Assembly (NCBI GenBank): GCA_038137215.1
Contig: JAYQBG010000007.1
Span: forward strand, 1 to 64,000
DNA: 64,000 bases
Source of the DNA: JABJAG01 sp038137215
GTDB taxonomy: Bacteria > Pseudomonadota > Alphaproteobacteria > UBA6615
Reading direction: 5' to 3'
In this document: in pieces, positions 43,282 through 52,738 of the stretch
How positions within the stretch are numbered: position 1 is the first letter of the stretch
How the letters are laid out: each line of letters starts with the position of its first letter
Translations under genes and position numbers: made by a program
Notes under the pieces: generated by a model
Seen by the model: the letters and a program-made list of their open reading frames with translations, nothing else
What the model was told of the DNA's origin: nothing
Databases searched by the model: none

Positions 43282-44130
43282 TTATTGAATGGCGACCGGG
43301 TTCGCCTTGGCGATCCGGTCGATCTCGAGCAGGGTTTGGAGGATGCCCGGCATATCCGAGAGGTGGATCATGTTGGGACCGTCGCTGGGCGCGTTGTCCG
43401 GGTCTTCATGTGTCTCGATAAAGACCCCGGCAATGCCAATGGCCATGGCCGCGCGCGCCAGGATCGGCGCGAACTCGCGCTGACCGCCGCTGGTATTGCC
43501 CTGTCCGCCGGGCTGTTGCACCGAATGGGTGGCATCAAAGACCACCGGGCAGCCGGTTTGCGCCGCCATGATCGGCAGCGCTCGCATATCGGAGACCAGC
43601 GTGTTGTAGCCGAAGCTGGCACCACGCTCGCAAACAAGCACCTTGTCGTTACCCGCCTCAAATGCCTTGTTGACCACGTTCTTCATGTCCCAGGGTGCGA
43701 GGAACTGGCCCTTCTTGATGTGCAGCGCGAGGCCGGTTTCCGCCGCAGCGACCACCAGATCGGTCTGCCGGCACAGAAACGCAGGGATCTGCAGAACATC
43801 GACAGCCCCGGCAACGGCGGCACATTGCTCGGGGGCGTGCACATCCGTGATCACCGGAAGGCCAGTGGTTTCACGGATTTCTGCGAAAATCGGCAAGCTT
43901 TCTTCCAGCCCGAGGCCGCGCGCGGTCTTGATCGACGTGCGGTTGGCCTTGTCGAAGCTGGTCTTGTAGATCAGTCCGATGCCCAGCTTGTCGGTCATCT
44001 CTTTCAGCGCCTGGCTCATTTCAAGCCCATGCGCGCGTGATTCCAGCTGGCACGGCCCGGCGATCAGTGTGAACGGCAAATCCTGGCCGATCTCGAGGTC
44101 GCGAACGGTGACATGTCTGCTTTCCGTCAT
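43282..44130 (-). CDS. kdsA: 3-deoxy-8-phosphooctulonate synthase
   Basis: A 282-residue TIM-barrel enzyme joining arabinose-5-phosphate and phosphoenolpyruvate for the KDO of lipopolysaccharide, so the cell has an LPS outer membrane. The sequence shows IAGPCQLESRAHGLEM, YKTSFDKANRTS, VITDVHAPEQC, LCRQTDLVVAAAETG and VFDATHSVQQPGGQG. It begins three bases after pyrG. Confidence 0.97.
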   Translation of the reverse strand: MTESRHVTVRDLEIGQDLPFTLIAGPCQLESRAHGLEMSQALKEMTDKLGIGLIYKTSFDKANRTSIKTARGLGLEESLPIFAEIRETTGLPVITDVHAPEQCAAVAGAVDVLQIPAFLCRQTDLVVAAAETGLALHIKKGQFLAPWDMKNVVNKAFEAGNDKVLVCERGASFGYNTLVSDMRALPIMAAQTGCPVVFDATHSVQQPGGQGNTSGGQREFAPILARAAMAIGIAGVFIETHEDPDNAPSDGPNMIHLSDMPGILQTLLEIDRIAKANPVAIQ

Positions 44131-44133
44131 GGC

Positions 44134-45765
44134 CTACACCAATCGGGACTGGTTGAGCGCGGCCGCAATGAAGGACTTGAACAACGGGTGCGGATCGAAA
44201 GGTTTGGACTTGAGCTCGGGATGGTACTGCACCCCGATGAACCAGGGATGATCCTCAAGCTCGACCGTTTCCGGCAGCACGCCGTCGGGTGACGTGCCCG
44301 AGAATTTCAGGCCTGCCTGCTCAAGTTGTTCGCGATAGTTGATATTCACTTCGTACCGGTGCCGATGGCGCTCGGCCACCTCGTTGATGCCATAGATCTC
44401 AGCGATATGTGTCCGCGGCTGCAGATGGGCCGGATAGGCCCCCAGGCGCATCGTTCCGCCAAGATTGTCATCAGCATCGCGGACTTCCTTGTTCTCGCCG
44501 CGCTGCCATTCGGTCATCAACCCTACAACCGGGTGCTCGCAAGGTCCGAACTCGGTCGATCCCGCGCCGGTCAGACCGGCCATGTTGCGGGCGGCCTCGA
44601 TCACGGCCATCTGCATGCCAAAGCAAATCCCGAAATACGGGACATTGTGTTCGCGCGCGAACTGGACCGCCTGAATCTTGCCCTCGGCGCCCCGTTCCCC
44701 GAACCCGCCGGGCACCAGAATCCCGTGAACCCCGTTCAAATGCTCGACAGCGGCCTCTTCCTCGAAGATTTCCGATGAAATCCAGTCGAGACGAACCCTG
44801 GCATTGTTGGCGATGCCGCCATGCACCAACGCTTCAGACAAGGATTTGTAGGCATCCGGCAAATCGGTGTACTTGCCGACCACCGCAATGCGGACCTCGC
44901 CGTCAGGCCGGCGGATTCGTTCGACGATTTTCGCCCAGACCGACAGATCGGGTGCGGTTTCGGAATCGAGCTGGAAATGCTCGAGAACCTGGGTATCGAG
45001 CCCTTCGTAGTGATACTCGATCGGCACCTGATAGATGGTATCGATATCTACTCCCTGCACCACGGCTTCGGGACGAATGTTGCAGAACAGCGCGATTTTG
45101 TTGCGCTCTCCATCCGGAATCTGCCGGTCACAGCGGCACAAAATGACATGTGGCCGGACCCCGACCCGCTGGAGTTCCATCACCGAATGCTGGGTCGGCT
45201 TGGTCTTGAGCTCACCCGAGGCCGCAAGATACGGCACCAGTGTGAGATGCACGAACATCGCCCGCTCGGTTCCCAACTCGTTGCCCAACTGCCGGATGGC
45301 TTCGAGGAACGGCAGGCTCTCGATATCGCCCACCGTGCCGCCAATCTCGCAGATGACGAAATCTTCGCCGAGCAGATCGGCCGTGACAAATTTCTTGATG
45401 GCGTCGGTAACATGCGGAATGACCTGCACGGTTCCGCCCAGATAGTCGCCGCGCCGTTCCCGACCCAGGACGTCCGAATAGATACGCCCGGTGGTCACAT
45501 TGTCCGACTGGGTCGCCGCAACGCCTGTAAACCGCTCGTAATGCCCGAGATCCAGATCGGTCTCGGCACCGTCATCGGTGACGAAGACTTCGCCGTGCTC
45601 GAATGGACTCATCGTTCCCGGATCTACATTGAGATAGGGATCCAGTTTGCGCACGCGCACACGATATCCACGTGCCTGGAGCAGCGCCCCCAACGCGGCA
45701 GACGCAAGACCCTTACCCAGAGAGGAAACGACACCGCCAGTGATGAAAATAAACCGTGTCGCCAT
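44134..45765 (-). CDS. pyrG: CTP synthase
   Basis: A 543-residue enzyme making CTP from UTP, ATP and glutamine. The synthase domain starts MATRFIFITGGVVSSLGKGL with the P-loop. The C-terminal glutaminase domain has the nucleophile cysteine in YFGICFGMQMAV and the His-Glu pair in VQYHPELKS. The ATG chosen fits the family; a GTG two codons upstream is an alternative. It is followed closely by kdsA. Confidence 0.97.
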   Translation of the reverse strand: MATRFIFITGGVVSSLGKGLASAALGALLQARGYRVRVRKLDPYLNVDPGTMSPFEHGEVFVTDDGAETDLDLGHYERFTGVAATQSDNVTTGRIYSDVLGRERRGDYLGGTVQVIPHVTDAIKKFVTADLLGEDFVICEIGGTVGDIESLPFLEAIRQLGNELGTERAMFVHLTLVPYLAASGELKTKPTQHSVMELQRVGVRPHVILCRCDRQIPDGERNKIALFCNIRPEAVVQGVDIDTIYQVPIEYHYEGLDTQVLEHFQLDSETAPDLSVWAKIVERIRRPDGEVRIAVVGKYTDLPDAYKSLSEALVHGGIANNARVRLDWISSEIFEEEAAVEHLNGVHGILVPGGFGERGAEGKIQAVQFAREHNVPYFGICFGMQMAVIEAARNMAGLTGAGSTEFGPCEHPVVGLMTEWQRGENKEVRDADDNLGGTMRLGAYPAHLQPRTHIAEIYGINEVAERHRHRYEVNINYREQLEQAGLKFSGTSPDGVLPETVELEDHPWFIGVQYHPELKSKPFDPHPLFKSFIAAALNQSRLV

Positions 45766-45851
45766 GCCCACTTTTACTCAATTTGATCAGCGTCCGCCAA
45801 ACCGGAATAGTCCACAGCCTGCAAGCCGTTGAGATACCGATACTTGGCGTG

Positions 45852-45878
45852 AAAAAGGCGGCCCGAAAGGCCGCCTTT
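45852..45878 (-). terminator. Rho-independent terminator after secG
   Basis: A ten-base-pair stem (AAAGGCGGCC with GGCCGCCTTT) and five-base loop followed on the minus strand by TTTTTC lies 28 bases past the secG stop and 87 bases before pyrG. It suggests that tpiA-secG and pyrG-kdsA are at least partly separate transcripts. Confidence 0.8.
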
Positions 45879-45905
45879 GAGGTTCGACTCGGAGGGCACC
45901 GTCGC

Positions 45906-46259
45906 CTATTCCGTGGTCGGAACGGTCGGTGTTTCCGGCAGGGTCGGAACCGGTGTCGTGCTATCGCTCTGCGACGCGGCAGGTGTTTCGTTCACGATGG
46001 GCGTACCACCGCTATGGCTGCCCGCGAGCACCGCCAGAGAGATGCTGGTCGTCATGAAGGCCGCTGCCAGGACAGCCGTGGAACGGGTCAGCAGGTTGGC
46101 AGTCGTACGATTGCCGAGCAGACCGCCCATGCCGCCGCTGGCGCCACCACCGCCACCGCCGCCAAGACCGCCGAGGCCGCCTTCCGAGCGTTGCATCAGA
46201 ACCACGCCCACAAGCGCAATGCCGATCAGCAGATGAATGACCAGGATAATGGTTTCCAT
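45906..46259 (-). CDS. secG: Preprotein translocase subunit SecG
   Basis: A 117-residue inner-membrane protein with two helices (about 2-22 and 52-75). Between them lies the conserved LMQRSEGGLGGLGGG loop, here with an extended glycine run, and GLLGNRTTANLLTRSTAVLA. A Pro/Thr-rich tail follows. The ATG at the METIILVIHLL start was chosen. It lies after tpiA and before pyrG, the usual order. Confidence 0.93.
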   Translation of the reverse strand: METIILVIHLLIGIALVGVVLMQRSEGGLGGLGGGGGGGASGGMGGLLGNRTTANLLTRSTAVLAAAFMTTSISLAVLAGSHSGGTPIVNETPAASQSDSTTPVPTLPETPTVPTTE

Positions 46260-46411
46260 AATTCCGTCGTCTTTCGGATTTTGAGCCGCAGCTTCAATCA
46301 ATTGCGCGGCTGACCCGCGGGTATTTAGTCGGTTGTGTCACGCAATTCCAGTGCAAATCCGGTCAATGTGACCAAACGCATCTGCGCGCCGATGATCTGT
46401 GACGAGGTATC

Positions 46412-47179
46412 TCAGTCCTCAGCCGCCCCGGCAATGGCCAGAAAACTGTCTGCGGACAGGCTGGCGCCGCCGATCAGTCCGCCATCGACATTGGCAATGG
46501 CCAGCAACTCTTCGCCATTCTCGGGCTTCATCGAACCGCCATAGAGAATGCGCACACTGGCGGCCTCGTTCCCCATGCCGCCCTCCAGATGCGCGCGGAT
46601 ATGGGCATGTGCGGCCAGCACTTCCTCCGATGTCGGCGTCCGCCCAGTTCCGATCGCCCATACCGGCTCATACGCGATCACCGTGTTCGCCCCATTGATG
46701 GCAAACCCACGACCCCCCATCGGGATTGAACCGTCGAGCTGTCCGGCCAGCACATCCAGGGTCTGCCCCGAATCACGCTCTGTCTCGGTCTCGCCGATGC
46801 AAAGGATCGCAACAAGCCCCGCGCCGTGTGCGGCCTTGACCTTGGCGCAAATCCGCTCGTCGGTCTCGCCCAGCCCGTGGCGTCGCTCGGAATGCCCCAG
46901 GATCACATGAGACGCGCCGGCATCACGTACCATCGATGCGGAAATATCACCAGTAAATGCGCCGCTCTCGGCCTCGTGACAATCCTGGGCCCCCACCGCA
47001 ACGCCGCTGTCGTTCACGATTTCGGAAATCCGGGACACGAGCGTGGCCGGCGGGCAGAGTAACAGATCGCACCCGACATCACCGGCTCCGGCCGCAATGT
47101 CGCGAGCCAGCGCTGTCCCATCGGCGGACAGCATGTTCATTTTCCAGTTCCCGGCGATAAGCTTCTTCAACGCGGCCAT
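46412..47179 (-). CDS. tpiA: Triosephosphate isomerase
   Basis: A 255-residue glycolytic TIM barrel interconverting dihydroxyacetone phosphate and glyceraldehyde-3-phosphate. The catalytic lysine lies in AGNWKMN near residue 13, the histidine in HVILGHSERR, and the glutamate in AYEPVWAIGTG; the phosphate loop ILYGGSMKPEN is present. It is divergent from the ppiD-trpE transcript. Confidence 0.97.
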   Translation of the reverse strand: MAALKKLIAGNWKMNMLSADGTALARDIAAGAGDVGCDLLLCPPATLVSRISEIVNDSGVAVGAQDCHEAESGAFTGDISASMVRDAGASHVILGHSERRHGLGETDERICAKVKAAHGAGLVAILCIGETETERDSGQTLDVLAGQLDGSIPMGGRGFAINGANTVIAYEPVWAIGTGRTPTSEEVLAAHAHIRAHLEGGMGNEAASVRILYGGSMKPENGEELLAIANVDGGLIGGASLSADSFLAIAGAAED

Positions 47180-47378
47180 ATCTTCACCAAAATGTTGCTT
47201 TTTTTCTGGATTTGCATGTCGTTACAACACACTTATCGTGCTCTAACACACCGGTGTCAGACGCGCCAATAGCGGTTAAATATCTGAACGTGCCGCGTGC
47301 TTGAGGCGCTTCGGGTCGATCACTATGATGCGCCGCTTCGGGCGGCCTCGTCATCCAAACAAGAACGGTAGAAACACA

Positions 47379-49271
47379 ATGCTGTCAGCCTTGAGAAATG
47401 CCTCAAAAAGCTGGGTTATGAAGGGGATTCTGATCCTCCTCGCCGGCACCTTCGTGGTGTTTTTCGGCGGCGACATCGGCGGCGGCGGCGGCCACAGCGG
47501 CGGCGGCAACACGGCATCTGTGCTGGAAGTCGGAGACCAGAACTTCACGATCTTCCAGGTCACCAACGAGTTCAACAACGAGGTACAGCAGGCCAGCGCA
47601 CGCGCCGGCGAGCGAATCGATATACAGACCGCGATCAATCTCGGGCTTCTGGACCAGACGGTATCCCGCCTTGCTTCGCAAAGCCTCTTCGATCAGGCAG
47701 CTCAGGACCTCGGTGTCACGGCCTCGATCGATTCTGCCTCCGAGTTCATCCGCAGCCTGCCCCAGTTCCAGGATTCCACCGGACGGTTCAGTCGTGAACA
47801 GTTTCAGGCGGTCCTGGCCCATCAGGGACGCACCGAGGCCGATTTCGTGAACGATGTCCGCCTCGATCTGCTGCGCAAACAATATGTCGGCACGATCCAG
47901 AACGCGGTTCACGTGCCGAACCCGCTTGGCGAAGCCCTGCATGCCCGCCTGGCCGAACGCCGTGTCGCGGATGTGGTGACGATTCCCGCCGGGACCGTGT
48001 CGTCGGTGGGGCTTCCCGACGAAGCGCAACTCTCGGAATTCTATAACGAGGCCAAGAACGCCTTTGAAACGCCGGAATTCCGAAAGGCCACCCTTGCCAC
48101 GCTCGATGTGGAGCGTCTGGCAACGACCATTGCCGTTCCCGAGGAAGACATGCAGATAGAGTATGAAGCGCGCGAACGGGAATTCGTGATTCCGGAGACC
48201 CGCGACGTCGTCCAGGCCAGCCTGCTCTCACGTGACGATGCCGAACGGGCCCTCACTCTGATCCAGAGCGGAAAAACGCTGGCGGAAGCCGCCGAGGAAG
48301 TCTACGGACTGACGCCGGTCGATCTCGGCACGGTCAGCCGTGCCGATATCGCGTTGCCCGAACTGGCCGACGCCGCGTTTTCCCTGACGGCCGGAGAAAT
48401 CAGTGCGCCGGTGGAAAGTTCACTGGGCTGGCATCTGGTTCAGGTGTCCAACATCTTTCCCGGACGCACCATCCCCCTGGCCGAAGCACGTGCGGAAATT
48501 CGCGACAATCTCGCCCGCACGGAAGCTGTCGAACGTATTTTTGATGTGCTGAACGACGTGGAAGACGGTCTGGCAGGTGGGGCCTCGCTCGACGAGGTCG
48601 CCCGGGATTCAGATCTGGCCGTCACGCAGATCGACGGCATTGCGCGGACCGGAGAAAGCATCACCGGCAGCCCTGTTGATGATCCGGCCATGACCATTGA
48701 GGTGCTGACACGGCTGTTCGAACTCGACACCCCCGGCAGCACCGAAGTGGTCGAAAACCGGGCCGGCACATTCACGGTGGTCCGACTTGACGAGATCAAG
48801 GCTCCGCGCGTACCCGAACTCGCCGAAATTCGCGAGCAGGTCGTCGAGGCCTGGCAAACCGAACGCGCCAATGCGCAGGCAACGGATATCGCCGAAACCA
48901 TTGCCGAGCGGGCGCGAAACGGTGAAAGCCTTGAAACCCTGGCCAATGAATTCGGTGGCAGCTATCAAGGCACCGAACCGTTTGACCGGACAGGCAATGG
49001 CGCCATGATCCCCGATGCGCTGGTGCCCCCTCTCTTTGATGCTGCGGAAGGCGACGTCGTGGCGCAACCGCTCGACAATGGTGCCGCCGTCGCAAAGCTG
49101 TCCCGGATACAGGCCGCCGACCAGAATGCCCCGGAGCGGGAAAATCTCGATCAGGCGATCTCGGGTCAGTTGGCCAATGAAATCGTCAACCAGCTTGCCG
49201 CAGCCCTGCAGCAGGACTTTCCGATTGATGTGGACCGTCAGACCATCATCTCGGCGTTGACCGGCCAGTGA
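47379..49271 (+). CDS. PpiD/SurA-type peptidyl-prolyl isomerase, membrane anchored
   Basis: About 630 residues. An N-terminal helix (about 12-30) is followed by a Gly/His-rich stretch, a SurA_N-like chaperone domain (about 40-230), a parvulin PpiC domain (about 245-360, containing AFSLTAGEISAPVESSLGWH) and a long C-terminal domain. It would help fold outer-membrane and secreted proteins. The ATG at 47379 begins at MLSALRNASKSW. Its stop overlaps the trpE start (GTGA). Confidence 0.88.
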   Translation: MLSALRNASKSWVMKGILILLAGTFVVFFGGDIGGGGGHSGGGNTASVLEVGDQNFTIFQVTNEFNNEVQQASARAGERIDIQTAINLGLLDQTVSRLASQSLFDQAAQDLGVTASIDSASEFIRSLPQFQDSTGRFSREQFQAVLAHQGRTEADFVNDVRLDLLRKQYVGTIQNAVHVPNPLGEALHARLAERRVADVVTIPAGTVSSVGLPDEAQLSEFYNEAKNAFETPEFRKATLATLDVERLATTIAVPEEDMQIEYEAREREFVIPETRDVVQASLLSRDDAERALTLIQSGKTLAEAAEEVYGLTPVDLGTVSRADIALPELADAAFSLTAGEISAPVESSLGWHLVQVSNIFPGRTIPLAEARAEIRDNLARTEAVERIFDVLNDVEDGLAGGASLDEVARDSDLAVTQIDGIARTGESITGSPVDDPAMTIEVLTRLFELDTPGSTEVVENRAGTFTVVRLDEIKAPRVPELAEIREQVVEAWQTERANAQATDIAETIAERARNGESLETLANEFGGSYQGTEPFDRTGNGAMIPDALVPPLFDAAEGDVVAQPLDNGAAVAKLSRIQAADQNAPERENLDQAISGQLANEIVNQLAAALQQDFPIDVDRQTIISALTGQ

Positions 49272-50773
49272 GCGCCCTCCCCGACAGCGCAAGGGACGAT
49301 TTCACCGCTCGCTATGACAACGGGGAACCCCAGCTTGTCTGGACCGAGTTGGTGGCGGACCTAGAAACCCCGGTTTCGGCCCTTCTGAAGCTCGCCGGAG
49401 ACGAACGCCACAGTATCCTTCTGGAATCGGTCGAAGGCGGCGCGGTGCGGGGGCGCTACTCAATCCTGGCCTATGCACCCGACCTCATCTGGCGCTGTCA
49501 CGGTGACGCCGCAGAGATCAACCGCAATGCGGAGACCGATCTCGACAGCTTCGAACCGATACCGGGTAAGAGCCTCGACACGCTGGCCGAACTACTTGCG
49601 GAATCGCGGATTGACATCCCGCCCGAATTGCCGCCCATGGCGGCCGGGCTGTTCGGCTATTTCAGCTACGACATCGTCCGGCAGGTCGAGACTTTGCCCG
49701 ACGACAATCCCGACACGATCGGTATTCCCGACGCCGTCTATATCCGCCCGACGATCATCGCCGTTTTCGACAATGTTGCCGACAAGGTCACGCTGGTGAC
49801 ACCTGTCTGGCCGCGTGACGGTATGGATGCGGAAACGGCTCATGCACAGGCTCAGGCACGGCTAGCCGAAACCGTATCCCGGTTTGACCGGGGCGTGCCG
49901 CGGACAGCCAGTGTACCGGCGGGGTCCGAGGTAGAGCTTGCGCTGACGTCAAACCGCTCCCAGAGCGAGTATCACGCGATGGTCGAGGAAGCGAAGGAGT
50001 ACATTCGGGCGGGCGAAATCTTTCAGGTGGTCCCGTCTCAGCGGTTTACGGTTCCCTTCGATCTGCCGCCCTCAGCGCTCTACCGCTCACTGCGACGTCT
50101 CAACCCCTCGCCGTGTCTTTTCGTTCTGAACGTCGGAGACTTCGCACTGGTCGGATCGAGCCCGGAAATACTGGTCCGTCTGCGCGATGACACGGTCACA
50201 ATCCGCCCGATCGCCGGAACCCGGCCGCGTGGCGCAAACGAAGCCGAGGACGAAGCCCTGGCCGAGGATTTGCTGTCGGACCCCAAGGAACTGGCCGAAC
50301 ACCTGATGCTGCTGGATCTGGGCCGCAACGATGTCGGTCGTGTCTCGGAAATTGGCACAGTGGATGTCACGGAGGAATTCGTGATCGAGCGGTACAGCCA
50401 CGTGATGCACATCGTCTCGAACGTCCAGGGCACCGCGAAACCCGGTGTCGATGCCATCAAGGCGCTGTCAGCCGGTTTTCCGGCCGGAACGGTTTCCGGT
50501 GCGCCGAAAATCCGTGCCATGGAGATCATCGACGAACTCGAATCAGAGCGCCGCAGCTTCTATGCCGGGGCCGTCGGCTATTTCGCCGCCGATGGAAGCA
50601 TGGACACCTGCATCACCCTGCGCACAGCCCTGATCAAGGATGAAAAGATGTACATCCAGGCCGGCGGCGGTGTGGTGGCGGATTCCGACCCCGAAGCGGA
50701 GTATCAGGAAAGCCGTAACAAGGCCCGCGCGCTCATCCGCGCCGCCGAACAGGCACACCGCTTCGTCAATTAG
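49268..50773 (+). CDS. trpE: Anthranilate synthase component I
   Basis: A 501-residue chorismate-using enzyme, the first step of tryptophan synthesis. The feedback site LLES is present near residue 50. The catalytic domain shows IFQVVPSQRF, NPSPCLFVLNVGDFALVGSSPE, RPIAGTRPRG and TVSGAPKIRAMEIIDELE. The GTG start overlaps the ppiD stop, so translation is coupled. No attenuator-like leader was found. trpG is separated from it by the opposite-strand deacetylase gene. Confidence 0.96.
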   Translation: MSALPDSARDDFTARYDNGEPQLVWTELVADLETPVSALLKLAGDERHSILLESVEGGAVRGRYSILAYAPDLIWRCHGDAAEINRNAETDLDSFEPIPGKSLDTLAELLAESRIDIPPELPPMAAGLFGYFSYDIVRQVETLPDDNPDTIGIPDAVYIRPTIIAVFDNVADKVTLVTPVWPRDGMDAETAHAQAQARLAETVSRFDRGVPRTASVPAGSEVELALTSNRSQSEYHAMVEEAKEYIRAGEIFQVVPSQRFTVPFDLPPSALYRSLRRLNPSPCLFVLNVGDFALVGSSPEILVRLRDDTVTIRPIAGTRPRGANEAEDEALAEDLLSDPKELAEHLMLLDLGRNDVGRVSEIGTVDVTEEFVIERYSHVMHIVSNVQGTAKPGVDAIKALSAGFPAGTVSGAPKIRAMEIIDELESERRSFYAGAVGYFAADGSMDTCITLRTALIKDEKMYIQAGGGVVADSDPEAEYQESRNKARALIRAAEQAHRFVN

Positions 50774-50794
50774 CCTGTCTGCCCGCTTGCCCGG

Positions 50795-51844
50795 CTAACC
50801 GCCAGCTTGGGTCCGCAGCGCGATCGCACTTACGGGCACCAGCATAAAGCCGCGCGACTGCACATCCGGTAGCCATTCCGAAAGCGCGTTGATCGTCGCG
50901 TCCTTGGGATGCCCGATGGCAATGGCGAACCCCTGACGCTCGGCAACCTTCTCCACATCCAGCAGCGCCGCGCGCACGGCAATCGGCGATGGGTCATGAT
51001 CGAGGAAAACATCCCGGCGGAGCCCCGGAATTCCGCTCTTCAGGGCCACATCCTGCGCCACCGTTTCACCGGAGGTCCGGCTGTCGAGGAACAGCATGCC
51101 GCGGGCCTTCAGGGCTGCCATGACCGTCCCCATCATCTCCCGGTCCGCTGTCGCCTTGCTGCCCATATGGTTATTGATCCCCACGGAACCCGAAAACTGG
51201 GACAGGTTCCACGCGATCCGTCGGGCCAGTTCTTCGGGCGAGAGCGCTGTCAGGAGGGCATTCTGCCCGGGATCCGTGGTCGCGCTGCCCGGCTCCATCG
51301 GGACATGCACGAGCAACTCGTGCCCGGCCGCACGTGCCGCGCCGGTCTGGGTGGCGAGGTCTCCGGCATAGGCCAGATACGCCAGTGTCAGCGGCCCGGG
51401 CAGATCCACCGTGCGCTGGCTGCGTTTGCGGTCCAGCCCCATATCGTCGATCACCACGGCGATCATCGGCTGGCCCGTGACGGCTACAGGGACGGCATTG
51501 CGCTGCCAGGCCGGTTTGGGCGACGGCGGTACCGCGGCCACCTGCGGTGCCGGCGCTGTCTGGGGCGAAACCGGCGGCAATTGCGCAGGAGCGGGCTGTG
51601 CCTGGGGTTGCGGGGCCTTCGGTTTGGGAACGGCCACCGTCGCAGCCGTGCTGCGAGGCGCATCCGGTTTGGGCGTGAACACCACCAGCCCGGCCACAAT
51701 GACGGCAGCCGTCAGCAGCACCCCCAGCGCGACCCGGGCCAGCCGCGCATGCCCGCCGGTTGGCGGCGGCACAGCCTTCTTTTTGCGCGCCTGCTGCGCC
51801 CGCTTGCGGGACTTTGCGGGTTTCTTTTTCGCTGTGCGTGCCAT
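50795..51844 (-). CDS. Divergent polysaccharide deacetylase (YibQ family)
   Basis: A 349-residue protein. A basic Lys-rich cytosolic tail (1-35), one transmembrane helix (about 36-58) and a Pro/Ala/Gln-rich linker (70-125) lead to a DUF610 deacetylase-like domain (130-345) with VIDDMGLDRKRSQRTV, LLVHVPMEPG, INNHMGSKAT and FLDSRTS. Family members act in the periplasm; the substrate is not established. It sits on the opposite strand between trpE and trpG. Confidence 0.9.
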   Translation of the reverse strand: MARTAKKKPAKSRKRAQQARKKKAVPPPTGGHARLARVALGVLLTAAVIVAGLVVFTPKPDAPRSTAATVAVPKPKAPQPQAQPAPAQLPPVSPQTAPAPQVAAVPPSPKPAWQRNAVPVAVTGQPMIAVVIDDMGLDRKRSQRTVDLPGPLTLAYLAYAGDLATQTGAARAAGHELLVHVPMEPGSATTDPGQNALLTALSPEELARRIAWNLSQFSGSVGINNHMGSKATADREMMGTVMAALKARGMLFLDSRTSGETVAQDVALKSGIPGLRRDVFLDHDPSPIAVRAALLDVEKVAERQGFAIAIGHPKDATINALSEWLPDVQSRGFMLVPVSAIALRTQAGG

Positions 51845-52108
51845 CGCTGGCGGAACGTCCTTTCCGGAGCCTTCAGATCGAGGGGTCGTGCGGTCGAGGG
51901 GTCGAGGCCGAGTATGGGTTCGATTGGGGCAGGCTTGTGGCAGATTCGGCCAGCCCTTCTACACCCCCTACTGGCATGAACGAACATGGCACCATTCCCA
52001 TGTCGCGCGTCTTTGCCGCCCGGGGCAACGCTGTTATAAGACTCCGCCCTTTCCGCTCTGTAATGCGCAGGCGGGGAATGACTTCCGAAAACCGGGTAAC
52101 CCGCTGGT

Positions 52109-52738
52109 ATGTTTCTGTTAATCGACAACTATGACAGCTTTACCTACAATCTCGTTCATTTTCTGGGTGAGTTGGGGGTGACCTGTGACGTGCGGCGCAA
52201 CGATGCGCTGACGGCCGATGAGGCCATCGCGCTTGAACCCGAAGCGATCGTGATCTCTCCAGGGCCGTCCAACCCGGACAATGCGGGGGTTTGTCTCGAT
52301 CTCGTCCAGAAAGCCGCCGACGTCCGGATGCCAGTGTTGGGTGTCTGCCTGGGCCACCAGACCATCGGACAGGCCTTCGGCGCAAAAATCATCCGTGCCC
52401 CCGAACCCATGCACGGCAAGGTGGACCGGGTCCGTCACAACAGCCAGGGCCCGTTTCGCGGGCTGACGAACCCCCTCGAAGCCACCCGTTACCACTCGCT
52501 GGCGATTGCACGCGACAGCCTGCCGGACTGTTTCGAAGTGACAGCCCACACCTCCGACGATGTGATCATGGGCATCAGCCACACCGAGCTCCCAATTCAT
52601 GGTGTCCAGTTCCATCCCGAAAGCATTGCGACGGAAGCCGGACACGAACTGCTGGCAAACTTTATCGAACTCGCGACCGGACAGGCCGTGAGCAGTTACG
52701 GTGACGATACGCGCGCCGGGGAAATGATGGCGCTATGA
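52109..52738 (+). CDS. trpG: Anthranilate synthase component II (glutamine amidotransferase)
   Basis: A 209-residue class I glutamine amidotransferase supplying ammonia to TrpE; in some species it also serves p-aminobenzoate synthesis. The triad is C80 in LGVCLGHQTIGQ, H169 and E171 in QFHPESIATE. The start MFLLIDNYDSFTYNL is typical. Its stop overlaps the trpD start (ATGA). Confidence 0.95.
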   Translation: MFLLIDNYDSFTYNLVHFLGELGVTCDVRRNDALTADEAIALEPEAIVISPGPSNPDNAGVCLDLVQKAADVRMPVLGVCLGHQTIGQAFGAKIIRAPEPMHGKVDRVRHNSQGPFRGLTNPLEATRYHSLAIARDSLPDCFEVTAHTSDDVIMGISHTELPIHGVQFHPESIATEAGHELLANFIELATGQAVSSYGDDTRAGEMMAL

